Assembly: GCF_000686725.1 (NCBI RefSeq)
Contig: NZ_JMLK01000007.1
Span: forward strand, 1-64,000
Direction of reading: 5' to 3'
Source of the DNA: Clostridium akagii DSM 12554
GTDB lineage: Bacteria; Bacillota; Clostridia; Clostridiales; Clostridiaceae
Length of the DNA stretch: 64,000 nucleotides
Position 1 is the first letter of the stretch; each line of letters starts with the position of its first letter. The position numbers and the translations under genes are program-made. The notes under the pieces are model-generated. The model was not told the origin of the DNA. It saw nothing but the letters and a program-made list of their open reading frames with translations, and did not search any database. Positions 27,636 to 36,363 of the stretch are shown one piece after another.

Positions 27636-28079
27636 ATGACAGAAAAGAAATCATTTTATGAAATTATTACTAAAAATTTAGAAGGAAGGTGGTGTAATGG
27701 GTTAGCTATATTAAATATATCTGATGATGAAATACGCATTGATAATATTTATAATAATAATGAAAAAACAATAAATATAAATGATTATCCTATGCCTATA
27801 AAAGAAAAAGTATTTTCTAAAGTTATAGAAATGGATTATGAAGCAGCTATTAGAGAATTTAATGCAAATAATAAAAGGATTATAAGTCCTAAAGTATTGA
27901 CTGATGAAATAATTACATTTGATGGATTTAAGCATATTGAATATGGTGGAAATGTTTATTGTCATATTAAAGATAATAGAATAATAGTAAATGATAAAGA
28001 TGATTTTGATAATTTTGATGAAATTTTAGAGATTGGTTTAAGCGAAGAAAAAGCAAAAGGAAAATGGCTAGTATTTTAG
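27636..28079 (+). CDS. Hypothetical acidic protein, 147 aa
   Basis: ATG 27636 follows the strong ribosome site TGGAGGAA; an upstream in-frame start at 27558 has none. No signal peptide or membrane segment. The sequence is rich in I, N, D and E (DEIRIDNIYNNNEKTININD) and ends in EEKAKGKWLVF. I do not recognise a family. It stands alone among small cargo genes. Confidence 0.65.
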   Translation: MTEKKSFYEIITKNLEGRWCNGLAILNISDDEIRIDNIYNNNEKTININDYPMPIKEKVFSKVIEMDYEAAIREFNANNKRIISPKVLTDEIITFDGFKHIEYGGNVYCHIKDNRIIVNDKDDFDNFDEILEIGLSEEKAKGKWLVF

Positions 28080-28199
28080 TGTTAATAGTGCAATTTTGTT
28101 GGCGATACCCCTCTACAAGAGCTGTAATATATGATACGTTTTAATTATACAACACTACGGGTATATGATTAAGGGAATTTTGAAAGGAGAAATGGTTCC

Positions 28200-28685
28200 A
28201 TGCCAAAACAAGAAGTATTTTTATCAGAACAATTGAATCAACTCATTGAGAAAAAGGCGAAAGAAGTTGGCATATCTGTATCAGCAGTTATTGCAGATAT
28301 GCTTGAAAGTTTATTTAGTGATGAATTAAATGTAAGAGGCGATTCTATTGTTAATACATATACAGAGCTAAAGAAAAAAGTTGTAGCTTTTGTAGACAAG
28401 GGAGATGTCTCTGATTTTACACTCAATGATATTTCTTATTTCCGAGAATTGGGTATTGCAAAAATAAGTTATGGGAAGTAAAATCCTATCGTTCCATCTA
28501 TTACAAGAGCTCGCCTGGGTAAGGCCTTTAATCGTGAAATTGCACATAAAACGGGTGAGAATTTAAAGCTAATTGAAAGGACATATACAGATTCTGGAAC
28601 TTTGAAGTTCCGAGGTAAATCTGCGGTTTATTCCGTTTTACCAGAGAAAAATTCTGCGGAAGAAAATAGACAGACAGAAAAATAA
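28200..28685 (+). pseudogene. Ribbon-helix-helix type regulator with an in-frame stop
   Basis: ATG 28200 with AAAGGAGAA. Residues 1-93 (SEQLNQLIEKKAKEVGISVS, then DISYFRELGIAKISYGK) are open to a TAA at 28479-28481. Translation continues in the same frame with NPIVPSITRARLGKAFNREI ... KFRGKSAVYSV to TAA 28683-28685, and this second part has the look of the usual C-terminal DNA-binding half of such proteins. The simplest view is a nonsense mutation giving a shortened N-terminal product; readthrough is the alternative. Role presumably regulatory. Confidence 0.7.
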
Positions 28686-28738
28686 GAAACAAATAAGGGG
28701 TCTAAACTTTTGGGTTATGATACTGGTTTAAAATTCGA

Positions 28739-28764
28739 TTCCACACAATACTAATTGTGTGGAA
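28739..28764. repeat. 26-bp palindromic repeat, copy 1
   Basis: TTCCACACAA TACTAA TTGTGTGGAA. Its exact reverse complement occurs at 31871-31896. The two copies bracket the genes 28871-31516. Confidence 0.85.
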
Positions 28765-28870
28765 CTGGTGCTATTTACTTATGTTAAGTATAATTTACCG
28801 TATAACCGATAATATGGTATTATATTTTATATAACAAAAGTACATATACCAAATAGAAGGAGTAATACTT

Positions 28871-29056
28871 ATGAAATTTATTAATGAATTTATGAACCGT
28901 TTCTCAAAGTTTGGTATCATAGTGTGTTTGTTAGGTATTATACTGTCGCGATTATTTAGCAAGTATCATCTTTTATCAATAAGCATAATAATAGACCTAT
29001 TGTATGCAATAGGTGTGCTATCTATTGGCTATTACATTGGGAACACTGTAGTCTAA
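28871..29056 (+). CDS. Small membrane protein, 61 aa
   Basis: ATG 28871 with AAGGAGTAAT. Two hydrophobic segments (about residues 14-26 and 34-58: IIVCLLGIILSRLF; SISIIIDLLYAIGVLSIGYY). It lies 24 bases before the HEPN gene and probably shares its transcript. Unknown family; a small membrane partner of the HEPN protein is one possibility. Confidence 0.6.
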   Translation: MKFINEFMNRFSKFGIIVCLLGIILSRLFSKYHLLSISIIIDLLYAIGVLSIGYYIGNTVV

Positions 29057-29080
29057 AATAAAAAATAATATTTTTTTCAA

Positions 29081-30505
29081 ATGAGGGTGATTACTATTAT
29101 TGCACAAAATCGATTTATACGTGAAATTGTAAATATTAAAAGATGGTATTTATCAACTATGATTTCTTATGAAATTTCTGGACAAACATTGAAAAATCAA
29201 ATTAATTCTGAATTGATAGATCAAACTAATATTGACAATGCTTTAGGCGAGAAAGATAGTAATCCTTATGCATTAATGCGACGTTTGTCAGTAGAAAATA
29301 CTAAACTTTGTCGTGAATTATCTCTTATTAGATGTATCTCCGCACTTGAAGTATATTTAATAGCATCAATAAATGAAGTGTTTATGCAGAATAAGCAACC
29401 ATTTTTAGCTAATAGCATAATACAATACCATATTGGTGAGATTTTAACTTGTTCTAACATCGAAGAACTTCATGATAAATATATTGAGAAGTGTTGTAGG
29501 GATCTACACAGTGGTGGTTATGGTGAAGTAAGAAAATATTATAAGAAAACATTTGATATAGATTTTGATGTGTACAATGCTATTATTGATGGTTTTAGCG
29601 TAAATAATAAGTATATAGAGCAAGCCCATGACAAACGCCATTTACTTATACATCAACTTGGAAAAATTGATGATAATTATAAAAAAAAATATAATGCAAC
29701 AGATATGATTATTACTGAAACTCATCAAGAAATGCTGGTTTTTTTTCAAGCTATGTTGAGTTTTTCGAAATTTGTACAAAAGAAAATTGATAAATTTATT
29801 TTGTCACCATCAAAAGACAATAAAATTTACATCAAAATAATTGTTAAATCAGTTGAGTCACGACAATACATTGACCCCACTTATGATATTAAAATTCGAA
29901 AAAACACGACAATTAAACTATCAAGCATTTTAGAAAGTGTAAGCTATAATGATGATGAAAATACAATAAGCATTGGTTTACAAGGCGACTTTTTATCAAT
30001 TCGTAAATATTATAAGCAACTAAAAAAGATTGCATCTAAAGGTGATATTGAAATTATCTCTTATGATTCTACTCATGTAGCATCTAACCCAAAGATTAAA
30101 CAATTTCCGTGGAGTGACATTGAAGCTGTTATGAATGAACTTCCTGAAAGACCATGGGAAAAACATATACACAAGAAAATTGCAACAAAACTTGGTTGGT
30201 CAAATAACAAAGTAAGTAACATAATTAACTTAATTCAGAGTGAACCACAAACAACAATAAAGTTAAATAAGAATAATATACAATTAGATATTGGTGAAGA
30301 GTATGATTTAGTAACTTCAGTTGAACCGACTGAAGCAAAATATAAAATTGTGAGTTGGATAACTGAAAATTCCCAAATTGCAATTGTTAAAGAGGGGCAT
30401 GTAACTGCACTTTCAAAAGGTAAAACAACAATAACTGCGAGGGTTAATGATAATAAAAGCAGAACAAAATGTGTTGTTGAAGTACTTGAGACAATGAATT
30501 TATAG
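29081..30505 (+). CDS. HEPN-like protein with C-terminal Big2 (Ig-like) domain
   Basis: 474 aa from ATG 29081, though the only ribosome-like site (GAGGGTG) lies inside the first codons, so a start near 29096-29099 (ATT) or GTG 29087 is possible. The all-helical N-terminal half contains KRHLLIH (residues 185-191), which fits the R-x4-6-H active-site motif of HEPN ribonucleases and resembles RiboL-PSP-HEPN proteins. A helical/winged segment (about 345-385, PWSDIEAVMNELPERPWEKH) follows, and residues 390-470 match a Big2 Ig-like domain (TIKLNKNNIQLDIGEEYDLV ... VTALSKGKTTITARV). There is no signal peptide. A toxin or RNase effector is inferred; the pairing with Big2 is unusual. Confidence 0.68.
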   Translation: MRVITIIAQNRFIREIVNIKRWYLSTMISYEISGQTLKNQINSELIDQTNIDNALGEKDSNPYALMRRLSVENTKLCRELSLIRCISALEVYLIASINEVFMQNKQPFLANSIIQYHIGEILTCSNIEELHDKYIEKCCRDLHSGGYGEVRKYYKKTFDIDFDVYNAIIDGFSVNNKYIEQAHDKRHLLIHQLGKIDDNYKKKYNATDMIITETHQEMLVFFQAMLSFSKFVQKKIDKFILSPSKDNKIYIKIIVKSVESRQYIDPTYDIKIRKNTTIKLSSILESVSYNDDENTISIGLQGDFLSIRKYYKQLKKIASKGDIEIISYDSTHVASNPKIKQFPWSDIEAVMNELPERPWEKHIHKKIATKLGWSNNKVSNIINLIQSEPQTTIKLNKNNIQLDIGEEYDLVTSVEPTEAKYKIVSWITENSQIAIVKEGHVTALSKGKTTITARVNDNKSRTKCVVEVLETMNL

Positions 30506-30609
30506 CTTCCAAAGGGTTACTTTAAATTGAAAGGTGGTACTTTGTTTTTGGTACTACTTTGGGAACTAATAATCACCTGTAAATCCATTATTTATAAAAG
30601 TTTTATTTA

Positions 30610-30645
30610 AGTACCATAAACAACGGTTTATGGTACTATTTTACT
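30610..30645. terminator. Bidirectional terminator
   Basis: AGTACCATAAAC and GTTTATGGTACT form a 12-bp stem with a 4-base loop, followed by ATTTTACTTT; upstream on the other strand is AAATAAAACTTTT. It separates the convergent genes ending at 30505 and 30683. Confidence 0.8.
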
Positions 30646-30682
30646 TTGTGTGGGCTTTATAGATTTTGTTGACTGTACCATC

Positions 30683-31516
30683 TTATTTCCTCATATACGA
30701 TAATATTTGATAGAATCCCATACCATTTAATATAAATCCTTGATATCTATCAAGAATAATATTTATACCAATTTTAGCGTATTTTATTCTACCTATACAG
30801 CAACAAACCACCTTTTCTTCTTTTGATTTCATTAATTTTATATATTTATTAACAATTGTCATATTATAAAACTCACTTTCATTATTAACCACAAAATATT
30901 CTGCAAAATGTACTTTTACACTATTTTCCATTTTGGGTGTTAAGTTCATGTATCCATGTCTTTCCATAAGTTGCATATTATTAACATAACCTATAACACA
31001 TCTTATTTCACCTTCATCATTTTTTTCAATGTTACTGTAAATTATCGTACTAATATTAGGTCCTCTTACAATACTATCTACTCCATCATTAAATAGTTCC
31101 GGACTATAATTCCCATTGTTTCCTTTAACACTCTGTGGATTGCTATATTTTTTTTTATGAATACCATCGCCCTTATCTATACTGTCATTAATAAATTTAT
31201 TAAAGGCTCTTTCCAGAGTATTATTCATATGTTTATTAGTTATATTTATTCTATTTTCATATTGTTTTTTCTTATTTTCTATTGTTCTTTCATTATGTCC
31301 AACTTCACTTGGACATCCAAATTTATGATTTGTACTTGCATTTGTTCTGAAAAATTTTGATCCGTTTTTTCCATCTACGAAATTAAGTTCAGCACTACAA
31401 TCTTTTTCTTTACAGTATAGATGGCTTTTGTATTTTGAAAAGTACAATACTCTTGTTAAGTTTTTAGCATTAATATTTATTTCTATATTATTCTGCTTAT
31501 ATAATGCCTCTTCCAT
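30683..31516 (-). CDS. Hypothetical protein with a CxxxxC-H-C zinc-finger-like N-terminus
   Basis: 277 aa; ATG at 31516 with GAGGGGG 11 bases upstream. Cys35, Cys40, His64 and Cys68 (YCKEKDCSAELNF ... STNHKFGCPSE) could bind zinc in a treble-clef-like arrangement as in CoiA-type proteins. The central part is polar and charged; the C-terminal part (about 225-275, KEEKVVCCCIGRIKYA) is beta-rich. No catalytic motif is recognised. It is the only large minus-strand gene in the right half of the element, between the palindromic repeats. Confidence 0.6.
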   Translation of the reverse strand: MEEALYKQNNIEININAKNLTRVLYFSKYKSHLYCKEKDCSAELNFVDGKNGSKFFRTNASTNHKFGCPSEVGHNERTIENKKKQYENRINITNKHMNNTLERAFNKFINDSIDKGDGIHKKKYSNPQSVKGNNGNYSPELFNDGVDSIVRGPNISTIIYSNIEKNDEGEIRCVIGYVNNMQLMERHGYMNLTPKMENSVKVHFAEYFVVNNESEFYNMTIVNKYIKLMKSKEEKVVCCCIGRIKYAKIGINIILDRYQGFILNGMGFYQILSYMRK

Positions 31517-31621
31517 TTTCGTATAATCCCCCTCTTTACTTATTAAATAATAACATAAAAATACATTAAAGGATAAAATATCGATAGGTTACTTTATATA
31601 ATAATGATTTTTCAGGTTTTT

Positions 31622-31698
31622 ATTTTACATACAACTCCGTTAGTGTTGATCCTACATTGAGCTCGCAGAAGCAGAGCCCTCGGAGTGTTATGTAAAAT
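31622..31698. other. Foldable segment, possible structured RNA or recombination site
   Basis: ATTTTACATA then CTCCG on the left pair with CGGAG then TATGTAAAAT on the right, enclosing about 40 bases that are markedly GC-richer than the surroundings and contain GCTC/GAGC. This composition in an AT-rich gap suggests constraint. No known RNA class is recognised. Confidence 0.45.
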
Positions 31699-31732
31699 AA
31701 TTAACATTTAGTATAGATAACAAGAAAGCGTA

Positions 31733-31758
31733 TTTGTTTAGATCATGGTCTAAACAAA
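31733..31758. promoter_or_regulatory. Palindrome TTTGTTTAGA-N6-TCTAAACAAA
   Basis: A perfect 10-bp inverted repeat with spacer TCATGG. A partial copy (ATTTGTCTAGACC) lies 25 bases downstream. It is a candidate operator or recombinase-binding site for the integrase region. Confidence 0.55.
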
Positions 31759-31865
31759 TTCACAAATATATGATTAAACTATTTGTCTAGACCTATTTTT
31801 ATAATTTATAAACAATAATTTGTGAAAGTCTGTGTTTTCAAACAAAAAAATTGTTAATTGAAATA

Positions 31866-31901
31866 ACGAATTCCACACAATTAGTATTGTGTGGAATTCG
31901 T
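31866..31901. repeat. 26-bp palindromic repeat, copy 2 (inverted), extended arms
   Basis: ACGAATTCCACACAA and TTGTGTGGAATTCGT form 15-bp perfect arms around a short loop TTAGTA. The core 31871-31896 is the exact reverse complement of 28739-28764. Confidence 0.85.
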
Positions 31902-31902
31902 C

Positions 31903-31952
31903 AAATAAGAGTAAAGCCTTATAAATTAAGGATTTACTCTTATTTTTTCTAT
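31903..31952. terminator. Terminator-like hairpin
   Basis: AAGAGTAAAGCCTTA pairs with TAAGGATTTACTCTT (one mismatch) and is followed by ATTTTTTCT. It would stop plus-strand transcription before the integrase gene. Confidence 0.7.
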
Positions 31953-32040
31953 AAAAAAGTTAAAATTGCAAAAACTAGTTCAACATATTATACTTAAATC
32001 GTCATTATGTTGAATTAAGAATCATGGGGGAATAGTAAAA

Positions 32041-32619
32041 ATGGAAAAAGTAGAACCAATAAGAACGGAGAAAAAGATAAAGGATTTGAAGAAGTACCTT
32101 TTGGGAGCAAGAAACATGAGAAATTATGCTCTTATAGTTTTGGGACTTAATACAGCTCTAAGGATTTCAGATATACTTGTGCTTACCTGGGGTGATGTAT
32201 ACGACTTTGAAGAAAATACATTTAAAATACATGTAAATATAAAAGAACAAAAGACTGGTAAAGATAAAAACTTTCTTCTTAATAAGAATGCTTTAGATGG
32301 CCTTTTAAAGCATAAAAGACAACTTTGTCATGTAAGTACACTAGATTTCATTTTTGTGAGCCGTAATGGTGAAAATAAACCCATTACTAGGTATATGGCA
32401 ATAAGAATAATAAAGACAAGCTGTGCAGCAGTTGGAATAAAAGAAAATGTTGGCTGCCATTCATTAAGAAAAACCTTTGGGTATCACTCCTGGAAGAAGG
32501 GAGTTCCAGTTCCGGTACTTATGGAATTGTTCAATCATTCATCACAAGCAATAACTAAACTGTACCTTGGTATCTCTCAGGATGATCTTGATGATGTTTA
32601 TCGCCTGGTAGAATTATAA
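32041..32619 (+). CDS. Solo tyrosine integrase, catalytic domain only
   Basis: 192 aa with GGGGG upstream of ATG 32041. All catalytic residues are visible: Arg41 (NTALRISD), His140-x-x-Arg143 (CHSLRKTFGYH), His166 (FNHSS) and Tyr175 (KLYLGI). It lacks the separate N-terminal arm- and core-binding domains beyond a short helix, as in other short Firmicutes integrases that act on resolvable or invertible sites. It is unlike the three long recombinases at the left end, so it may belong to an older or nested element, or act on the palindromes upstream. Confidence 0.85.
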   Translation: MEKVEPIRTEKKIKDLKKYLLGARNMRNYALIVLGLNTALRISDILVLTWGDVYDFEENTFKIHVNIKEQKTGKDKNFLLNKNALDGLLKHKRQLCHVSTLDFIFVSRNGENKPITRYMAIRIIKTSCAAVGIKENVGCHSLRKTFGYHSWKKGVPVPVLMELFNHSSQAITKLYLGISQDDLDDVYRLVEL

Positions 32620-32620
32620 A

Positions 32621-32836
32621 TTAATCACCATTAATTTCTTTAAACTCTAGAATATCTCCTGGTTGACACAGTAATTCTTTACTTATTCTTTCTAGAGTTG
32701 AAAATCTAATTGCCTTTGCTTTACCAGTTTTTAAAATTGAAAGATTAGTATTAGTTATTACAACTCGTTCAGCAAGTTCTGTTAATGATATTTTTATCTT
32801 TGCCATCATTACATCTAGATTAACAATTATAGACAT
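32621..32836 (-). CDS. YozG-like XRE regulator, 71 aa
   Basis: A Cro/CI-type HTH: KIKISLTELAERVVITNTNL, SILKTGKAKAIRFSTLERIS, KELLCQPGDILEF. GAAGG lies 7 bases before the ATG at 32836. In this family the partner gene upstream normally encodes a DUF2975 membrane protein; here only the end of such a gene remains (32854-32952). It converges on the integrase gene with no room for a terminator. Confidence 0.82.
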   Translation of the reverse strand: MSIIVNLDVMMAKIKISLTELAERVVITNTNLSILKTGKAKAIRFSTLERISKELLCQPGDILEFKEINGD

Positions 32837-32853
32837 ACTTTAACCTTCTTTTA

Positions 32854-32952
32854 CTATATAGTTAATTCGGTATCTTCTTTTAACTGTGTAGCTTCTTTTA
32901 ATACTTCAGCTAAGATAATTATCATTACCCCTATAATTGTTGAAACATAATC
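32854..32952 (-). pseudogene. C-terminal remnant of a DUF2975 membrane protein gene
   Basis: Read on the minus strand, the frame gives DYVSTIIGVMIIILAEVLKE then ATQLKEDTELTI and a TAG stop. This is the last transmembrane helix and tail of DUF2975 proteins that normally precede YozG-like regulators, 17 bases from the regulator start. The upstream part is absent. It records a deletion next to the regulator. Confidence 0.65.
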
Positions 32953-33557
32953 TATAGGAAAGTGAATATTTTAAATATAATACTAAGAATAGATGAAACA
33001 GACTTTTTCCCTGTAACCAGGGTAAAGTAGAAAATATGTTACATAATACTATTAATTATAATCATTAAGTAACATTAAAATTAGCCTATTTATGTAAAAT
33101 ACTGAAAAGAGTTGCTAAATAAAGAAAGTGAATATTACACAAATAGCTTGTGTAACATTCACAATGACTAAAATGCACATTAATAATATACTCTGACACT
33201 GGTTACACGTTGGCTGGGACTACCCCTACTTGTTGTTATACAATGAAAAGGTATAAATGGTTAAGAAATAAAAGCCAACTACCTCAAATATTAATAAGAG
33301 AAGTTAGGAAAAGAGAATTAGTGAAATTATTACAAGCTAATGTGTGAAAATCTATAGTTTGGATAATAAAAGCATATATTTCATTACCTATACTAAGCAT
33401 ACAGAAATATATAGTAAAACGCGATTGAGAATATGAAAAAGATTATAGTATAGAATGGGGTAAGGATATATATTTTTTTTATGTATAGTAAATTAGGGCA
33501 CTATGGGTATAATAGATTAGATTATTGTATTTTGATAAGGGAAAGGTGAGAATGAAT
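32953..33557. other. Noncoding 0.6 kb with a hairpin
   Basis: No gene is supported. GTGAAT then TTACACAA pair with TTGTGTAA then ATTCAC (33128-33162). A short ATG frame at 33243-33347 (34 codons, starting MKRYKWLRNKSQLPQ) is basic and helical and may be a remnant of a DNA-binding protein, but it has no ribosome site. Confidence 0.4.
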
Positions 33558-33779
33558 ATGGAAGAATTGAAGGAAATAATATTTAAAGCTACCATTGAAG
33601 GAATTATGAAAATATACGGATTAGATGAAAATTATTCAAAAAAGATAGTTGAAAATTCGGGACTAGATAGGTCTATAAGAATAAATCCTGAAATGGTTAG
33701 TCATTGCTCACAGGAACAGCTTGTGGATATGGTCATGGATTGCAGTCATCAAAATGGGCAAAATCACTTTAAAGAATGA
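33558..33779 (+). CDS. Small hypothetical protein, 73 aa
   Basis: ATG 33558 is best placed after AAAGGTGAG (ATG 33552 is an alternative). The protein is acidic with two likely helices (MEELKEIIFKATIEGIMKIY; QEQLVDMVMDCSHQNG). Unknown family. It is the last gene of the element before the right boundary. Confidence 0.55.
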   Translation: MEELKEIIFKATIEGIMKIYGLDENYSKKIVENSGLDRSIRINPEMVSHCSQEQLVDMVMDCSHQNGQNHFKE

Positions 33780-33954
33780 AGTTCTGTAAATCATGATTTT
33801 AAAACTTTATATTTGTATTACTAAACTATAAATTAAAACATGTGTAAAATTATCATAATATATATCAAAGATTAATGTGGTTTGGTAAACATATTGTGAA
33901 TAAAAATTCAATTAATCTGAATAAATATTACAATTAAAAATTTATGAAAGTAGA

Positions 33955-36216
33955 TTGGACTTAATGTATAGAGGCCGGCAAGTCCTCAGTTTTAAATGTC
34001 TACAACATACAATATTAAAAACATATCAAGATAAAGTCGGAAAAACATTTTTGTCAGCATTTGATGTAAAAGAAGTAAATCCTAAAAAATTTCTTTTTAT
34101 TGTTCATAGAGCTAATATTGCTAAAGCGGCTATGAAAAGTTTTATCAATGTTTTTGGAACAAGTAAAACCATGGGAATGTACTATGGAAACATAAAAGAA
34201 ATAGAGGCAGATTATTTATTTTCAACTATACAAACAATTTCAAAAGATGGTAATTTGAACAAGTTTGATAAAAATTATTTTGATTATATCGTAATAGATG
34301 AAACGCACAGGGCAGGCGCAGCTAGTTATCAAAAAATATTAAACCATTTTCAGCCTAAGTTTTTATTAGGAATGACGGCTACTCCTGAAAGAACCGATGG
34401 TTTTGATATTTTCAAGGAATTTGATTACAATATTGCCTATGAGATACGCCTGCATAGAGCCTTAGAAGAAAAAATGCTTTGTATGTTTCATTATTTTGGA
34501 GTAACTGATATTACTATTAATGGCAATGTGCTTGGGGAAGATGTAACTTTTAATTTATTAATAGCCAAGGAACGAGTAGATAGGATTATTGAAAAAGCAG
34601 AGTTTTATGGATCAGACAATGGATGCACAAGAGGTCTGATTTTTTGTAGCTCCGTGGAGGAAAGTAATGAATTATCTAACCTTTTTAATGAGAGAGGATA
34701 CAACACGGTTTCTCTAAGCGGTAAAAGCAGTGAGGATGAAAGATCAGATGCTATAAAAAATCTTGAGAGCGACACGGAAACGGAAAAGTTGGATTATATT
34801 TTCACTGTGGACATATTCAATGAAGGCATTGATATTCCTAGAGTTAATCAGATAATAATGCTTAGACCCACCCAGTCTGCTATTATTTTTGTGCAGCAAT
34901 TAGGAAGAGGTTTACGAAAAGCTGCTAATAAGGAATATGTAACTATCATAGATTTTATTGGCAATTACCAAAACAGCTATTTAGTGCCCATCGCATTGTA
35001 TGGGAATGATTCCTACAATAAAGATACTTTGCGTAAATTAATGGTTAGTGGCAGTTTGTTTATACCTGGAGCATCTACTGTTAATTTTGATAGAATTGCT
35101 AGAAAAAGAATTCTTGAATCCATTGATAACTCAAATATGCAACTTAAAAAAGATCTTGTAAAGGATTATGAGTTGTTAAAATTTAAGCTTGGAAAAATTC
35201 CAATGATGATGGATTTTATAGAACATGGTTCAAGAGATCCACAGCTCTATGTGGACTATTCTAGGTCATATTTTAATTTTGCTGCCATCCAGGAGGAGAA
35301 TTTGCAGAATATTTTATCCAAAACAGAAGTTAAGCTTCTTGAATTATTTTCAAATGAAATCGCAAACACTAAAAGAATTGAAGAAGTTATAATTCTAAGT
35401 TTTCTTTTGAAAAATGAATCTATAAAAATAGAAAAAATCAAAGCTGCGGTTTTTGAAAAATATGGAGTTTCAGTGGATAGGGTTACCATAGAATCATGCA
35501 TTAGAAACATAAATTTTCAGTTTGTCACTGAAAAGGAAAACAATAAAATAATAAGCATAAAAGATAAATATAATTTAAATATTGTTTCTTGTAGTGATGA
35601 GGTGATTTCATTTACTGAAGAGTTTAAACTTTTATTAAAAAATGAAACTTTTTTTAGCTTTTTAATTGATATGCTAAGTTATTCTGGAGTTATATATGAT
35701 AAGCTTTTTAATCCGGGCAAATACATAAAAGGATTTGTATTGTACCGAAAGTATTCAAGAAAAGATGCTTTCAGAATTCTAAATTGGGAACAGAACCCTG
35801 TAGCACAAAATGTTGGTGGCTATATTGTTAGCAGTGATAAAACTAATTGTCCAATATTTGTAACATATCATAAGGATGAAAACATATCAGCTACTACTAA
35901 ATATAATGATGGATTTATAAATAATTATGAATTTGAGATGATGTCAAAATCTAAACGAACTTTAAAAAGTCCAGATGTTGTCACTATAGCTAATTATAAA
36001 TCAGGGCTTAGAATTCCTTTATTTATTAAAAAAAGTAATGGTGAAAGCAATGACTTTTATTATATGGGTGAAATTACACCAAAAGATGGAAGTATGGAGC
36101 AAACCACAATGCCAGATGGAAAAGGTAAACATGTTTCTGTTGTTAAAATGAGATTTCTAATGAATCAACCTGTGGAAAATTCTATTTATGAATATTTAAC
36201 TGGAGAAAATGATTAA
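33955..36216 (+). pseudogene. 3' fragment of the PLD-DEAD helicase gene (DUF3427 type)
   Basis: True helicase sequence begins at 34041 with KTFLSAFDVKEVNPKKFLFI (rest of Walker A); the upstream part of the frame (33955-34040) is element sequence. Superfamily 2 motifs follow: VIDETHRAGA (DEAH-type box), MTATPER (motif III), GLIFCSSVEES, IFNEGIDIPRVN and QQLGRGLRK (motif VI), then a long C-terminal DUF3427 domain (ending QPVENSIYEYLTGEN). With the 5' fragment it makes a 976-residue protein. A start within the fragment would lack the first P-loop residues GxG, so ATPase activity is unlikely unless the element excises. Confidence 0.9.
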
Positions 36217-36278
36217 TGTATAAACACTTTTCAGGAGAGCTACATAATGGGAAAATTAATAAAAATTAAAAGCGGCGA

Positions 36279-36303
36279 AAAAGAAGCATTATGCTTCTTT
36301 TTT
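36279..36303 (+). terminator. Rho-independent terminator
   Basis: AAAGAAGCA TTA TGCTTCTTT followed by TTTG; ends the helicase gene. It also faces the convergent MFS gene. Confidence 0.85.
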
Positions 36304-36363
36304 GTTGCTAATTTTTTTTGTTATAACAAGTTGTAAATTGACTTACCTATGTACTGATTAAAA

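Larger units (their letters stand above)
31517..32040. other. Noncoding 0.5 kb rich in palindromes before the solo integrase
   Basis: No gene supported. It contains the structured segment 31622-31698, the palindrome 31733-31758 with a related half-site near 31779-31793, the 26-bp repeat copy 2 and a terminator at 31903-31952, all listed separately. Confidence 0.6.
5335..34040. mobile_element. ~28.7-kb Tn554-like integrative element carrying defence genes
   Basis: Both boundaries are defined by the split helicase: ...GGCATAGG before and AAAAACATTT after, which join to GGC ATA GGA AAA ACA (GIGKT) with a 2-base GG ambiguity. The left end carries three adjacent tyrosine recombinases and a small TnpC-like gene, the layout of Tn554 relatives, which insert site-specifically and leave no target duplication; none longer than GG is visible here. 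A short GACTTTA motif lies close to both ends in opposite orientation (5342-5348 and 34032-34038). Cargo includes a GHKL ATPase, a restriction-modification pair, DISARM-like genes and a HEPN protein. A nested insertion on the right side is possible because of the extra integrase at 32041. Confidence 0.85.

Noticed and set aside
33243-33347. 34-codon basic ORF in the right-end gap as a gene
   Set aside because: No ribosome site and no recognised family; kept only as a note in the gap description.
5335-34040. Integration at a tRNA or radC site as is common for integrative elements and Tn554
   Set aside because: No tRNA-like sequence or radC homologue is at either boundary; the flanks are the two halves of the helicase gene.
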